Made by a program: the position numbers and the translations under genes. From contig NZ_BMWD01000008.1 in assembly GCF_014651055.1 (NCBI RefSeq), positions 1 to 64,000 on the forward strand: a DNA stretch of 64,000 nt, in the 5' to 3' direction. Of the stretch, positions 7,917-16,415 are shown piece after piece. The DNA comes from Streptomyces fructofermentans (GTDB lineage: Bacteria; Actinomycetota; Actinomycetes; Streptomycetales; Streptomycetaceae). How positions within the stretch are numbered: position 1 is the stretch's first letter; every line of letters begins with the position of its first letter. The notes beneath the pieces are model-generated. The model was not told where the DNA came from. It saw only the letters and a list, made by a program, of their open reading frames with translations, and ran no database searches.

Positions 7917-9272
7917 TCAGACCGCCGCGTAGTTGCGCAGGAACAGCGCCTCCGCGACGGCCAGCCGCTCCAGCTCCTCGGGCGACACGCTCTCGTTCAC
8001 GGCGTGGATCTGCGCCTCCGGCTCGCTCAGCCCGATGAGCAGGATCTCCGCCTGCGGGTACAGGGACGCGAGCGTGTTGCACAGCGGGATGGACCCGCCC
8101 TGACCCGCGTACTGCATCTCGGCGCCGTCGTACGCCACGGCCATCGCGTCCGCCATCGCCGCGTACGCCGGGCTCGTGGTGTCCGCGCGGAACGCCTGGC
8201 CCTGGCCGATCTGCTCCGTGGTCACCCGCGCGCCCCACGGCGTGTGCGCCTCCACATGGGCCTGGAGGAGCTTGGTCGCCTGCGCGGCGTCCACGCCCGG
8301 CGGCACCCGCAGGCTGATCAGCGCGCGGGCCCCGGCCTGCACGGAGGGCGTGGCGCCGACCACCGGCGGGCAGTCGATGCCGAGCACGGTCACGGCCGGG
8401 CGCGCCCAGATGCGGTCGGCGACCGTGCCCGAGCCGATCAGGCCGACGCCGTCGAGCACCTTCGCGTCCTGGCGGAACCGGTCCTCGTCGTACTGGAGGC
8501 CGTCCCAGTGCTCCTCGCCCGTGAGGCCGTCCACGGTCGTGGAACCGTCCTCGGCGCGCAGCGAGTCGAGAACGCGGATCAGGGCGCCGAGCGCGTCGGG
8601 CGCGGCACCGCCGAACTGCCCCGAGTGCAGGTTCCCTTCGAGGGTGTCGACCCGGACGCGCAGCAGCGTCATGCCGCGCAGCGCGGTCGTGACCGTGGGC
8701 ACCCCGACCCGGAAGTTGCCCGCGTCGCCGATGACGATGGTGTCGGCGGTGAGCAGTTCGGGGTGCTCCTCGGCATAGCGTTCGAGGCCGCCGGTGCCCT
8801 GCTCCTCCGAACCCTCCGCGATCACCTTGACGTTGACCGGGACCCCGCCGTCGGCCTTGAGCGCGCGCAGCGCCAGCAGATGCATGATCAGGCCGCCCTT
8901 GCAGTCGGCCGACCCGCGCCCGTACCAGCGGCCGTCCCGCTCGGTCAGCTCGAACGGCGGCGTGACCCAGCCCGCCTCGTCCAGCGGCGGCTGCACGTCG
9001 TAGTGGGCGTACAGCAGGACGGTCTTCGCGCCCGCCGGGCCCGGCAGGAAGCCGTAGACCGACTGCGTCCCGTCGGGGGTGTCGAGCAGCGCGACGTCCT
9101 GGAAGCCCTCGGCGCGCAGCGCGTCGGCCACCCAGCGGGCGGCACCCTCGCTCTCGCTCCGGGGGAACTGGTCGAAGTCCGCCACCGATTTGTAGGCCAC
9201 CAGTTCGGTGAGCTCCTGCTTCGCCCGGGGCATCAGGGAGGCGACGGTCTCGGCGACCGGATTCGACGGCAT
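7917..9272 (-). CDS. M20-family dipeptidase/metallopeptidase
   Basis: A 451-residue M20 peptidase that hydrolyses dipeptides or N-acyl amino acids with two zinc ions. Metal and catalytic residues are visible: His90 and Asp92 in LLYAHYDVQP, the bridging Asp123 in GRGSADCKGG, catalytic Glu156 and ligand Glu157 in EGSEEQGT. A dimerisation domain is inserted in the middle as in the family, and no signal peptide is seen, so it is cytoplasmic. The ATG at 9272 has GAGGAG seven bases upstream. It is divergent from the flavoprotein gene at 9448. Length and motifs are those of the actinobacterial dipeptidase (DapE/PepV-like) subgroup. Confidence 0.92.
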   Translation of the reverse strand: MPSNPVAETVASLMPRAKQELTELVAYKSVADFDQFPRSESEGAARWVADALRAEGFQDVALLDTPDGTQSVYGFLPGPAGAKTVLLYAHYDVQPPLDEAGWVTPPFELTERDGRWYGRGSADCKGGLIMHLLALRALKADGGVPVNVKVIAEGSEEQGTGGLERYAEEHPELLTADTIVIGDAGNFRVGVPTVTTALRGMTLLRVRVDTLEGNLHSGQFGGAAPDALGALIRVLDSLRAEDGSTTVDGLTGEEHWDGLQYDEDRFRQDAKVLDGVGLIGSGTVADRIWARPAVTVLGIDCPPVVGATPSVQAGARALISLRVPPGVDAAQATKLLQAHVEAHTPWGARVTTEQIGQGQAFRADTTSPAYAAMADAMAVAYDGAEMQYAGQGGSIPLCNTLASLYPQAEILLIGLSEPEAQIHAVNESVSPEELERLAVAEALFLRNYAAV

Positions 9273-9447
9273 GGGCACGCTCCTCGTGGGTGCGACGTTG
9301 TACGGCTGGTACGGGAGTGATGCGTGGCGCGTACGGGTGCGCGCGGTGCATACGCTGCCGATCCTCCCACAGCGGCCCACGCCGGACGTCGCCGTAGGAT
9401 GCGTGGAGTACGTGCGGCAGGCGGCTGGATCGGAGCAGCAGACCATC

Positions 9448-10650
9448 GTGAGCAGCGAGAACCTTTCGGACGACGCACAGCAGGTATGGGACGTCGTCGT
9501 GGTCGGAGCGGGGCCCGCGGGAGCCTCGGCCGCCTACGCGGCAGCGGTCGCGGGGCGCACCGTCCTGTTGCTGGAGAAAGCGGAGTTGCCCCGCTACAAG
9601 ACATGCGGCGGCGGCATCATCGGACCGACCCGGGACGCGCTGCCGCCCGGCTTCGAACTGCCGTTCCAGGATCGGGTGCACGCGGTCACGTTCTCGCTCG
9701 AGGGCCGGTTCGCCCGCACCCGCCGTTCCCGCCAGATGCTCTTCGGGCTCATCAACCGGCCCGAGTTCGACCAGCAGCTCGTCGAGCACGCGCAGAAGGC
9801 GGGCGCCGATCTGCGTACCGGCGTCACGGTCTCCCGAGTGGAGCAGCACGGCTCGGCCGTCCCGGACCGGCGCACGGTGGCGGTCGTCCTGCAGGACGGC
9901 GAGACGGTACTGGCGCGTGCCGTGGTGGGCGCGGACGGTTCGGCCAGCCGCATAGGAGCACACGTCGGGGTGAAGCTCGACCAGGTCGACCTCGGGCTCG
10001 AGGTCGAGATCCCCGTCCCCGAGACGGTGGCCGAGGACTGGAAGGGGCGGGTCCTCATCGACTGGGGCCCGCTGCCGGGCAGTTACGGCTGGGTGTTCCC
10101 GAAGGGCGACACGCTCACCGTCGGGGTCATCTCGGCGCGGGGCGAAGGAGCCGCCACCAAGCGGTACTTGGAGGACTTCGTCGCCCGCGTCGGGCTCGCG
10201 GGCTTCGAGCCGAGCGTCTCCTCGGGGCACCTGACCCGCTGCCGCGCCGACGACTCGCCGCTGTCGCGCGGGCGGGTCCTGGTGTGCGGGGACGCGGCGG
10301 GGCTCCTGGAGCCGTGGACGCGTGAGGGCATCTCCTTCGCGCTGCGCTCGGGACGGCTCGCGGGGGAGTGGGCGGTACGGATCGCGGAGTCGCACGACGC
10401 GGTGGACGCCCGGCGGCAGGCCCTGAACTACGCGTTCGCCATCAAGGCCGGGCTCGGGGTCGAGATGAGCGTCGGCAAGCGGATGCTGGCCGCGTTCGAA
10501 CGGCGTCCCGGTGTGTTCCACGCGGCGCTCACCGGCTTCCGTCCCGCCTGGAAGGCGTTCGCCGGCATCACCCGCGGTTCCACCTCGCTGGGCGAGTTCG
10601 TCCGTACGCATCCGGTGGCCGGGCGCGCGCTGACGGGCCTCGACCGGTAG
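9448..10650 (+). CDS. Geranylgeranyl reductase family FAD-dependent oxidoreductase
   Basis: A 400-residue flavoprotein. The Rossmann FAD motif GAGPAG is at 20-25 with the following EK acidic end of strand 2, LPRYKTCGGG near 47 is the signature of the geranylgeranyl/archaeol reductase group, and VCGDAAGLLEPWTREGI is the second FAD contact. Such enzymes reduce isoprenoid double bonds (for example menaquinone side chains) but the family also holds other oxidoreductases. GTG 9448 is used because it sits a short distance before the domain and homologues begin with SSEN; the ribosome site (GGAG) is distant. Alternative GTG codons upstream exist. A hairpin follows at 10672. Confidence 0.88.
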   Translation: MSSENLSDDAQQVWDVVVVGAGPAGASAAYAAAVAGRTVLLLEKAELPRYKTCGGGIIGPTRDALPPGFELPFQDRVHAVTFSLEGRFARTRRSRQMLFGLINRPEFDQQLVEHAQKAGADLRTGVTVSRVEQHGSAVPDRRTVAVVLQDGETVLARAVVGADGSASRIGAHVGVKLDQVDLGLEVEIPVPETVAEDWKGRVLIDWGPLPGSYGWVFPKGDTLTVGVISARGEGAATKRYLEDFVARVGLAGFEPSVSSGHLTRCRADDSPLSRGRVLVCGDAAGLLEPWTREGISFALRSGRLAGEWAVRIAESHDAVDARRQALNYAFAIKAGLGVEMSVGKRMLAAFERRPGVFHAALTGFRPAWKAFAGITRGSTSLGEFVRTHPVAGRALTGLDR

Positions 10651-10671
10651 CGCGCAGCGGTCCACGGTCCA

Positions 10672-10689
10672 CCGGCGGGGGTTCGCCGG
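10672..10689 (+). terminator. Short hairpin after the reductase gene
   Basis: CCGGCG (10672-10677) and CGCCGG (10684-10689) around GGGGTT, 22 bases past the stop codon. A short stem, so moderate confidence. Confidence 0.45.
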
Positions 10690-10762
10690 GTCGGGGGCGG
10701 TTGTCGCCGGCCCGGTGTCTCGGGGTGCCGGGCCGCGCCGGTGGTCGACACCGGGTGTCGCT

Positions 10763-10790
10763 GCCGGGTGCCGGGTGCCGGGTGCCGGGT
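10763..10790 (+). repeat. Tandem heptamer GCCGGGT, four copies
   Basis: Four perfect head-to-tail copies of GCCGGGT, followed by degenerate relatives (GTGCCGAGTGCCGAGTGCC near 10818). The same heptamer is repeated eight times at 38874-38929, also in an intergenic gap. The gap 10651-10923 holds no recognisable gene. Confidence 0.85.
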
Positions 10791-10923
10791 GCCGCGGGCT
10801 CGGTGCCGGTGGCTGAGTGCCGAGTGCCGAGTGCCAGGTGTCGGAGGCTCGGTGCCGGGCGCCGGGCGCCGGCGTCCGGAGCTGCGGGGTGACGCGGCGG
10901 CCGTGCGGTGACGGACCCGTGGG

Positions 10924-11379
10924 TCAGCTCTCGACGGTGATCCGGAACACCGGGTGGTCGGGAGCGATGCGCCGGAGTTCCTCGTCCGACGAGTCGGGGC
11001 CGACCCCGTTGAAGAACACGCCGACCTCGGCCTTCCAGCGCTTGAGGTAGGCGCGCAGCAGCGGCACCTTGTCGTCGTCGGCGACCTCGGTCGCCGTGAA
11101 CGCGTCCACCTTCTTGCCGAGCCGCAGCTCGCCACCGCCCGCCGCCCGCATGTTGTGCGTCCACTGGACGTGGCCGCGCGGGGCCACGAGGTACTGCTCG
11201 CCGTCGACGGTCAGCAGGTTCACGGGCGTGGTGCGCCACTCGCCGCTCTTGCGTCCGCGCACAGCCAGCACCCGGGAACCCCAGACGCTCAGGCCGCGCC
11301 GGGTGGTCCACGCCACGGTGCGGTTGAGGACGTTGACGGTGAACCAGCCGGGCTTGCGGACGTGGGTGGACGCGGTCAT
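10924..11379 (-). CDS. Nitroreductase-family deazaflavin (F420)-dependent oxidoreductase
   Basis: A 151-residue split beta-barrel protein of the Ddn/F420-dependent oxidoreductase type. Landmarks are the positively charged VRGRKSGEWRTTPVN segment (about 39-53) that normally contacts the F420 tail, followed by YLVAPRGHVQWTHNMRAAG. It would use reduced coenzyme F420 to reduce a quinone-like or nitro substrate. The ATG at 11379 has AGGAGG eight bases upstream. It is divergent from a TetR-type regulator and a perfect 10-base inverted repeat lies in its promoter region (11411-11434), so repression by that regulator is likely. Confidence 0.9.
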   Translation of the reverse strand: MTASTHVRKPGWFTVNVLNRTVAWTTRRGLSVWGSRVLAVRGRKSGEWRTTPVNLLTVDGEQYLVAPRGHVQWTHNMRAAGGGELRLGKKVDAFTATEVADDDKVPLLRAYLKRWKAEVGVFFNGVGPDSSDEELRRIAPDHPVFRITVES

Positions 11380-11410
11380 GGTGACTTCCTCCTGAGACGG
11401 AAAGTGTGAG

Positions 11411-11434
11411 CACTGCTCTCGCTTGAGAGCAGTG
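11411..11434. promoter_or_regulatory. Operator between the deazaflavin oxidoreductase and TetR genes
   Basis: CACTGCTCTC (11411-11420) and GAGAGCAGTG (11425-11434) are a perfect 10-base inverted repeat with a GCTT spacer, 32 bases before the oxidoreductase start. It is the best copy of an element repeated through the whole gap. Confidence 0.85.
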
Positions 11435-11459
11435 TGTACGAGATCGGTGATCCAAAGCA

Positions 11460-11548
11460 AGAGCGGTGCTCTCTTTTCTGTGCAGCGCTCTCCTTTTCGG
11501 TCGGCGCCCTCTTTCGAGTGCACTGCTCTTGTTTGTGTGCACTGCTCT
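11460..11548. promoter_or_regulatory. Array of further TGCTCT operator half-sites
   Basis: AGAGC-GGT-GCTCT (11460-11472) is a second, shorter palindrome; GCAGCGCTCT follows near 11482; TGCACTGCTCT occurs twice as direct repeats at 11519-11529 and 11538-11548, just before the TetR start at 11572. Together with 11411-11434 this gives at least six copies of the half-site in 140 bases. Binding by the adjacent TetR protein is inferred from position. Confidence 0.65.
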
Positions 11549-11571
11549 GAAACCGTGCGAGACTGGCACGC

Positions 11572-12408
11572 ATGAGTACCGTTCGAGGAGCCCGTGCCCG
11601 CGCCCGGATCGAGGTCACCGCGGCCATCAAGGACGAGGCGCGCAGACAGCTCGCGGTGGACGGCGCGTCCAAGCTCTCCCTGCGGGCCGTGGCCCGGGAA
11701 CTCGGCATGGTGTCCTCCGCCCTGTACCGCTACTTCCCCAGCCGTGACGATCTGCTCACCGCACTCATCATCGACGCCTACGACTCGCTCGGCGCGAGCG
11801 CCGAGGAGGCGCACGCAAAGGTGTCCGGAGACGGACCTGTCCGGCGCTGGGTCGCGGTCTGCGAGGCGGCACGCGTGTGGGCGCTGGCCCATCCGCACGA
11901 GTACGCCCTGATCTACGGCTCGCCCGTGCCCGGGTACACCGCGCCGGACACCACCGTCCCGGCCGCCTCCCGGGTCGCCCTGCTCCTGATCGCGATCGTG
12001 CGCGAAGCCCATCGGGGCGCCGGTGTCGCGCTCACCCCGCTCCCCGCCGAACTGCGGCCCGAGGCGCGGCGGATGGCCGACGACCTCGCTCTCGACCTGC
12101 CCCCTGAGGTGGTCACGGCGCTCGTCGCTGCCTGGGCGCAGTTGTTCGGGCTGATCGGCTTCGAGGTGTTCGGGCAGTTCCACCGTGTGGTGGAGGACCG
12201 TGAGGCGTTCTTCCGGCACGCGGCCGCGAGGCTCGGCCATGAGGTGGGACTCGTGTTCCCCGGCGGGGCCGACGCGGGAGGCACGTCCACGAGCGGGGGC
12301 GGGGCCGCGCCCGTCACCACCGCCTCGGACCGTGATGCGCCCCGGCGGGGTGCGCCCCAGAGCCGTGCGCCCCGGCGCGGTGCCGCCGACCGCGACGCGC
12401 GTTCCTGA
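11572..12408 (+). CDS. TetR/AcrR-family regulator with WHG-type C-terminal domain
   Basis: A 278-residue repressor. The DNA-binding domain is clear: LSLRAVARELGMVSSALYRYF (positions about 36-56) with SRDDLLTALI after it. The ligand domain contains WALAHPHEYALIYGSPVPGY, characteristic of the TetR_C_13 (WHG) group. The last ~35 residues are a low-complexity tail of Arg/Asp/Ala/Pro repeats (DRDAPRRGAP type) probably of no structure. It is a clear paralogue of the TetR gene at 20749. It likely represses itself and the divergent F420-type oxidoreductase through the operator array in between. Confidence 0.92.
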   Translation: MSTVRGARARARIEVTAAIKDEARRQLAVDGASKLSLRAVARELGMVSSALYRYFPSRDDLLTALIIDAYDSLGASAEEAHAKVSGDGPVRRWVAVCEAARVWALAHPHEYALIYGSPVPGYTAPDTTVPAASRVALLLIAIVREAHRGAGVALTPLPAELRPEARRMADDLALDLPPEVVTALVAAWAQLFGLIGFEVFGQFHRVVEDREAFFRHAAARLGHEVGLVFPGGADAGGTSTSGGGAAPVTTASDRDAPRRGAPQSRAPRRGAADRDARS

Positions 12409-12426
12409 CGGGAGTGCGAGGCAGCG

Positions 12427-12482
12427 CCCCCCCCCCGCGAACCCACGGCAGGCGCGAACCCATGGCACCCCCCCGCGAACCC
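12427..12482 (+). repeat. C tract and GCGAACCC repeats
   Basis: A run of nine C (12427-12435) is followed by GCGAACCC, which recurs about 18 and 38 bases later; CCCCCGCGAACCC occurs at both ends. It sits between the TetR gene and the histidine kinase gene and could vary by slippage. Confidence 0.5.
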
Positions 12483-12590
12483 GCGGGCGCCGAACGGGCG
12501 CGGCGGCCCGTGCGTGACCTCGGCGGATACTCCGCCGGGAGTACGGGCGATGCCCGCGCCCGGCTGACGCCGACGGCAGCCCGCGGCGTC

Positions 12591-12596
12591 TAGCGT
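12591..12596 (+). promoter_or_regulatory. -10 hexamer TAGCGT of the histidine kinase gene
   Basis: TAGCGT ends seven bases before ATG 12604, and there is no ribosome binding site, so the transcript is predicted to be leaderless. Confidence 0.6.
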
Positions 12597-12603
12597 GGCG
12601 GGC

Positions 12604-13911
12604 ATGGAAGAGCGGCGCGCGGGACGGTGCGGCGGACCGCCGTGGGGACGGGGCCGTCCGCGGCCGTTCTGCGGGGGCGGAACCCCTTGGTGGAACCGCC
12701 AGGACGGCGGGGAGGGCGGCGGGGAGGGCGACCGCGGCCCCCGGCTGCCGTGGCGGTCCACGCTGCTGCTCACCGTGTTCGTCGTCGCCGGGAGCGGCTT
12801 CGCCGGGCACGAGCAGCCCGACCGCGTCCCGCTGGACTCCCTCGGCAGGTCGCTGCTCGTCGTCGGCTGCCTCCTGCTCCTGTGGCGGCAGCGCCACCCG
12901 GTCGTCGTTGCCGCCGGTACGACGGCCGTGACCCTCGCCTACTTCGCGGCCGGGTACCCCTACGGCCCCGTGTTCCTGGTGGTCGCGCTCGCCTGCTTCA
13001 GCGCGGTGGTCGCGGGCCGTCGCCGTGTGGCCTGGGCCGCGCTCGGCACGCTGTGGGCGGCGCATCTCCTGGCGGGGCACTGGCTGTACCGGTGGCTGCC
13101 GCCCGAGGGGGACTCCGCGTCCTCGTGGGGCGAGGAGATCGCGGTCGGCGCCTGGGTGGTGGCTATCCTCGCGGTCTCCGAGGTCGTCCGGGTGCGCCGC
13201 GAGCAGTGGGACCGCGACCGGGCCGAACGCCGGCAGGCCGCCGGGCGCCGCGCGGACGAGGAGCGGCTGCGCATCGCCCGCGAGCTGCACGACGTCCTTG
13301 CGCACAGCATCTCGGTCATCAACGTCCAGGCGGGCGTGGGGCTGGCGCTGCTCGACTCGGACCCGGAGCAGGCGCGTACCGCGCTCACCACGATCAAGGC
13401 GGCGAGCAAGGAGGCGCTCGGGGAGGTGCGGCAGGTGCTCGACACGCTCCGGGCGCCCGGAGCGGCGCCGCGCGCCCCCGCGCCGGGCCTCGACCGGCTT
13501 CCCGAACTCGTCGAGCAGGCCGCTGCCGCCGGACTCACGGTCGCCGTCGAGTCCCGGGGCGGACGGCGGAGCCTGCCGCCCGGCGCCGATCTCGCGGCCT
13601 TCCGCATCGTCCAGGAGGCCCTGACCAACGTCGTACGGCACTCCGGGTCGAGGCACGCGCGCGTGCGGGTCGAGCACGCGGCGGACGAACTGCGGCTGCT
13701 CGTCGACGACGACGGCCCGGCGACGGGCGCGGCGGCCGGCGGCAGCGGCAACGGGCTGGCCGGGATGCGGGAGCGGGCCGCCGCGCTCGGTGGCACGATC
13801 GATGCCGGGCCGCGCGAGGACGGCGGTTTCCGGGTGCGGGCCGTCCTACCGCTCACGAACACGCCCGGGGAGCCGTCGTACGGGGTCCCGGGGCCGAAGG
13901 AGGAACGGTGA
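12604..13911 (+). CDS. Two-component sensor histidine kinase (NarL/DesK type)
   Basis: A 435-residue membrane kinase. After a Gly/Arg-rich N-terminus come about five hydrophobic segments (about 50-195) forming a small membrane sensor. The HisKA_3 dimerisation domain has RIARELHDVLAHS with phospho-accepting His229; the ATPase domain shows EALTNVVRHS (N box) and GNGLAGMRERAAALGG (G box), so the catalytic core is complete. No extracytoplasmic domain of size is present, suggesting sensing in the membrane. It overlaps the response regulator gene by four bases (GTGA), ensuring co-translation. The signal is unknown; antibiotic or envelope stress sensing is common in this class. Confidence 0.93.
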   Translation: MEERRAGRCGGPPWGRGRPRPFCGGGTPWWNRQDGGEGGGEGDRGPRLPWRSTLLLTVFVVAGSGFAGHEQPDRVPLDSLGRSLLVVGCLLLLWRQRHPVVVAAGTTAVTLAYFAAGYPYGPVFLVVALACFSAVVAGRRRVAWAALGTLWAAHLLAGHWLYRWLPPEGDSASSWGEEIAVGAWVVAILAVSEVVRVRREQWDRDRAERRQAAGRRADEERLRIARELHDVLAHSISVINVQAGVGLALLDSDPEQARTALTTIKAASKEALGEVRQVLDTLRAPGAAPRAPAPGLDRLPELVEQAAAAGLTVAVESRGGRRSLPPGADLAAFRIVQEALTNVVRHSGSRHARVRVEHAADELRLLVDDDGPATGAAAGGSGNGLAGMRERAAALGGTIDAGPREDGGFRVRAVLPLTNTPGEPSYGVPGPKEER

Positions 13912-14573
13912 TCCGCGTACTGCTCGCCGACGACCAGTCACTGGTCCGGGCAGGCTTCAGGGCGCTCCTCGACGCGCAGTCCGACATCGAGGTGGTGGGG
14001 GAGGCGGCGGACGGCGAGGAGGCGGCGCGGGCGGTGCGCTCCCAGCGGCCCGACGTCGTCCTGATGGACATCCGCATGCCGGTGCTGGACGGTCTCGCGG
14101 CGACCCGCCGGATCACCGGCGACCCTGACCTCGGGGAGGTCAGGGTCGTCATGCTGACCACGTTCGAGTTGGACGAGTACGTCTTCGAGGCCATCCGTTC
14201 CGGGGCGTCCGGCTTCCTGGTCAAGGACACCGAACCGGAGGAACTCCTGCGTGCCGTGCGGGCGGTGGTGGACGGGGACGCCCTGCTCTCGCCGGGCGTG
14301 ACCCGTCGGCTGATCGCCGAGTTCGCGGCCCGGTCCAAGGAGCCCGCGGCCGTGGGCGTGCTCGCCGAACTCACCGAGCGGGAACGGGAGGTGATGGCCC
14401 TGGTCGGCATGGGACTCTCCAACGACGAGATCGCCCGGCGGCTGGTCGTCAGCCCGCTCACCGCGAAGACCCACGTCAGCCGGACCATGGTGAAGCTGGG
14501 TGCCCGGGACCGGGCCCAACTGGTCGTGCTCGCCTACGAGTCGGGGCTCGTACGGCCGGGCTGGCTGGGCTGA
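13908..14573 (+). CDS. Response regulator, NarL/LuxR type
   Basis: A 221-residue partner of the preceding kinase. Receiver domain 1-120 with the acidic pair Asp8-Asp9, phospho-accepting Asp54 in VVLMDIRMP, Thr in MLTTFE and Lys in FLVKD; C-terminal LuxR helix-turn-helix (ELTEREREVMALVGMGLSNDEIA, about 150-172, through to RAQLVVLAYE). All phosphotransfer residues are present. GTG 13908 overlaps the kinase stop codon (GTGA) and has AAGGAGGAAC in front. It is expected to bind DNA upstream of unknown targets; the gene directly downstream on the other strand is a broken MFS gene. Confidence 0.95.
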   Translation: MIRVLLADDQSLVRAGFRALLDAQSDIEVVGEAADGEEAARAVRSQRPDVVLMDIRMPVLDGLAATRRITGDPDLGEVRVVMLTTFELDEYVFEAIRSGASGFLVKDTEPEELLRAVRAVVDGDALLSPGVTRRLIAEFAARSKEPAAVGVLAELTEREREVMALVGMGLSNDEIARRLVVSPLTAKTHVSRTMVKLGARDRAQLVVLAYESGLVRPGWLG

Positions 14574-14583
14574 CCCCGGCGCG

Positions 14584-14630
14584 CCCGCACCCGCACCCCG
14601 CACCCGCACCCCGCACCCCGCACCCCGCAC
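14584..14630 (+). repeat. Tandem CCCGCAC/CCGCAC units
   Basis: Seven head-to-tail units alternating between 6 and 7 bases (CCCGCAC or CCGCAC) ten bases after the response regulator stop codon. Simple-sequence repeat, probably length-variable. Confidence 0.8.
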
Positions 14631-14728
14631 ACACGCCAGCGCGCGGACGTTTCCAGGGGGCGGGTGCCGCGGGGTGCGCCCGGCGGGGCAGGGAGCCCGC
14701 CGGGCGCGTACGCGGTGGAGCCGGGAGG

Positions 14729-16072
14729 TCAGTCGCGGACCGCCACCCGCTCCTTCTCCAGCCGCCCGCCGTCCGGAAGCTCGCCCTCCGACCGGCCGTT
14801 CGACGCCGCTCCGTTCTCCACCGCAGGGTCCTCGGAGGAGGCGACCAGGACCGTGGACCGCGGGGGCCGTCGGGTGCGCAGCCCGGTGGCCGTGACGACC
14901 AGGCCGACGAGGGCGACCGCGGTGACGACGACCAGACCGGGGCGGTAGCTGTCGAGGACCGCCTGCGGGGACGACCCGCCGGAGGAGTTGGCCGCCACGA
15001 CGGCCGTCACGATCGCGAGGAAGACCGCTCCGCCCACCTGTACCGAGGTGTTGAGCAGGCCGGAGACCATGCCCTGCTCGTGGTCGTCGACGCCGTTGGT
15101 GGCCTGGATGTTGAGCGAGGGGAAGACCAGCGCGCAGGCCGCGCCGATCAGCAGCATGGACGGCAGGATCACCGCCGCGTACACCGGGTCGAGGTCGACC
15201 CGGAGGAACAGCGCGTAGCCGACGACCATCAGCGCGAAGCCCGTGACGAGGAGCCGCGGTGTGCCGAACCGGTCGACGATGGCCCCCATCCGGGTCGCCG
15301 ACAGGGCGACGAGCGCGCCGGCGGGCAGGAACGCGAGCGCGGTGTGCAGGGCCGACCAGCCGAGCAGGGACTGCATGTAGAGCGTGACGAGGAACTGGAA
15401 GCCCACGTACGAGCCGAAGAACGTCATCGCGCCGAGCTGGGCCCGGATCTGGCTGCCGGAGCGCAGTACGCCCAGCCTGATCAGCGGGCTCGGGCTGCGG
15501 CGCTCGACGACCACGAACACGGTGAGCAGGACGGCGACGGCGAGGAACGACAGCAGTGTGCGGGCCGTCGTCCAGCCGACCTCCGGTGCCTCCACGACGG
15601 TGAGGACGAGCAGGAGCATCGAGGCCGTGCCGATGATGGCGCCGGGGACGTCGTAGCCGCGGTGCGACCGGTCGCGCTCGCTGCGCGGGATGAGCCTGAG
15701 GCCGGCGACCAGGGCGGCGACGGCGATGGGGGCGGGCAGCAGCATGGTCAGCCGCCAGCTCGCCTCGGTGAGCAGACCGGACAGTACGAGCCCCATGGAG
15801 AAGCCGGTGGCGGCGCAGGTGGTGTAGATCGACAGGGCGCGGTTGCGCAGGGGGCCCTCGGGGAACGTCGTCGTGATGATCGACAGGCCCGCGGGGGCGG
15901 TGAACGCGGCGCTCAGGCCCTTGATGAACCGGCTGGCGATCAGCAGGGGGCCGGAGTCGACGAGGCCGCCCAGCAGTGAGGCGAGCGCGAAGACACCCAG
16001 GGCGACGAGGAAGACCTGGCGGCGGCCGAGGAGGTCCGCGGTGCGGCCGCCGAGGAGCAACAGGCCGCCGTA
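14729..16072 (-). pseudogene. MFS drug:H+ antiporter, 5' end deleted
   Basis: About 448 residues of a DHA2/EmrB-type exporter are intact, from YGGLLLLGGRTADLLGRRQVF (membrane segment 2 and the conserved loop 2-3 motif A) to the cytoplasmic C-terminus. Everything before it, namely the start codon, the N-terminal tail, segment 1 and the first extracellular loop (about 50-60 residues), is missing. Upstream of codon 1 the minus strand runs straight into the antisense of a MarR gene that is itself truncated. The remainder has no frameshift or stop, so the loss looks recent. Without segment 1 and its promoter the gene should not make a working transporter. Its former regulator was presumably the MarR protein next to it. 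Confidence 0.8.
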
Positions 16073-16078
16073 GCGGCA

Positions 16079-16372
16079 AGTGACTTCGAGGTGCTCGACG
16101 TGCTCGCCGCGCTCCCCTTGGACGCGCCGCCCGACGCCACCGTGTACCGCGTCCAGGAGATCGCCGAACGGGTGCACCTGAGCCAGAGCGCGCTGTCCCG
16201 CCTGATCGGCCGCCTGGAGAAGGACGGCCTCGTGGAGCGCTGCATGTGCCCGGAGGACCGGCGGGGAGTGCGCGTCTCCCTCACGGCCCTGGGCCGCGAA
16301 CTGCACGCGGAGGTACTGCCGTTGCAGCGGGCCGTGCTCGGCCGGATGCTGGCGGGCGGCTCCGGGGCCTGA
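16079..16372 (+). pseudogene. MarR-family regulator, 5' end deleted
   Basis: The sequence SDFEVLDVLAALP...RVQEIAERVHLSQSALSRLIGRLEKDGLVER (quoted in pieces) gives the winged helix of a MarR repressor, with the wing residues CPEDRRGVRVSLT and a C-terminal helix. A MarR protein is normally about 140-160 residues; only 97 remain and the first dimerisation helices (about 45-55 residues) are gone. The first homologous codon is the Ser at 16079, a few bases from the first homologous codon of the divergent MFS gene. A GTG at 16091 could allow initiation but no promoter or ribosome site remains. Confidence 0.75.
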
Positions 16373-16415
16373 CCGCTCCGCGTCCGGCCCGGAACCGCGG
16401 CGGCCCGCCGGCGGC

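Noticed and set aside
12427..12435. C9 tract as a phase-variation switch
   Set aside because: It is intergenic, 156 bases from the next -10 hexamer and does not affect a reading frame.
10924..13677. A 917-codon open frame on the minus strand
   Set aside because: Only its last 151 codons match a protein family; the rest is antisense to the TetR and histidine kinase genes and arises from the GC bias.
12627..14573. A 648-codon plus-strand frame over the histidine kinase and response regulator
   Set aside because: The first two thirds is an out-of-frame shadow of the kinase; the response regulator begins at GTG 13908.
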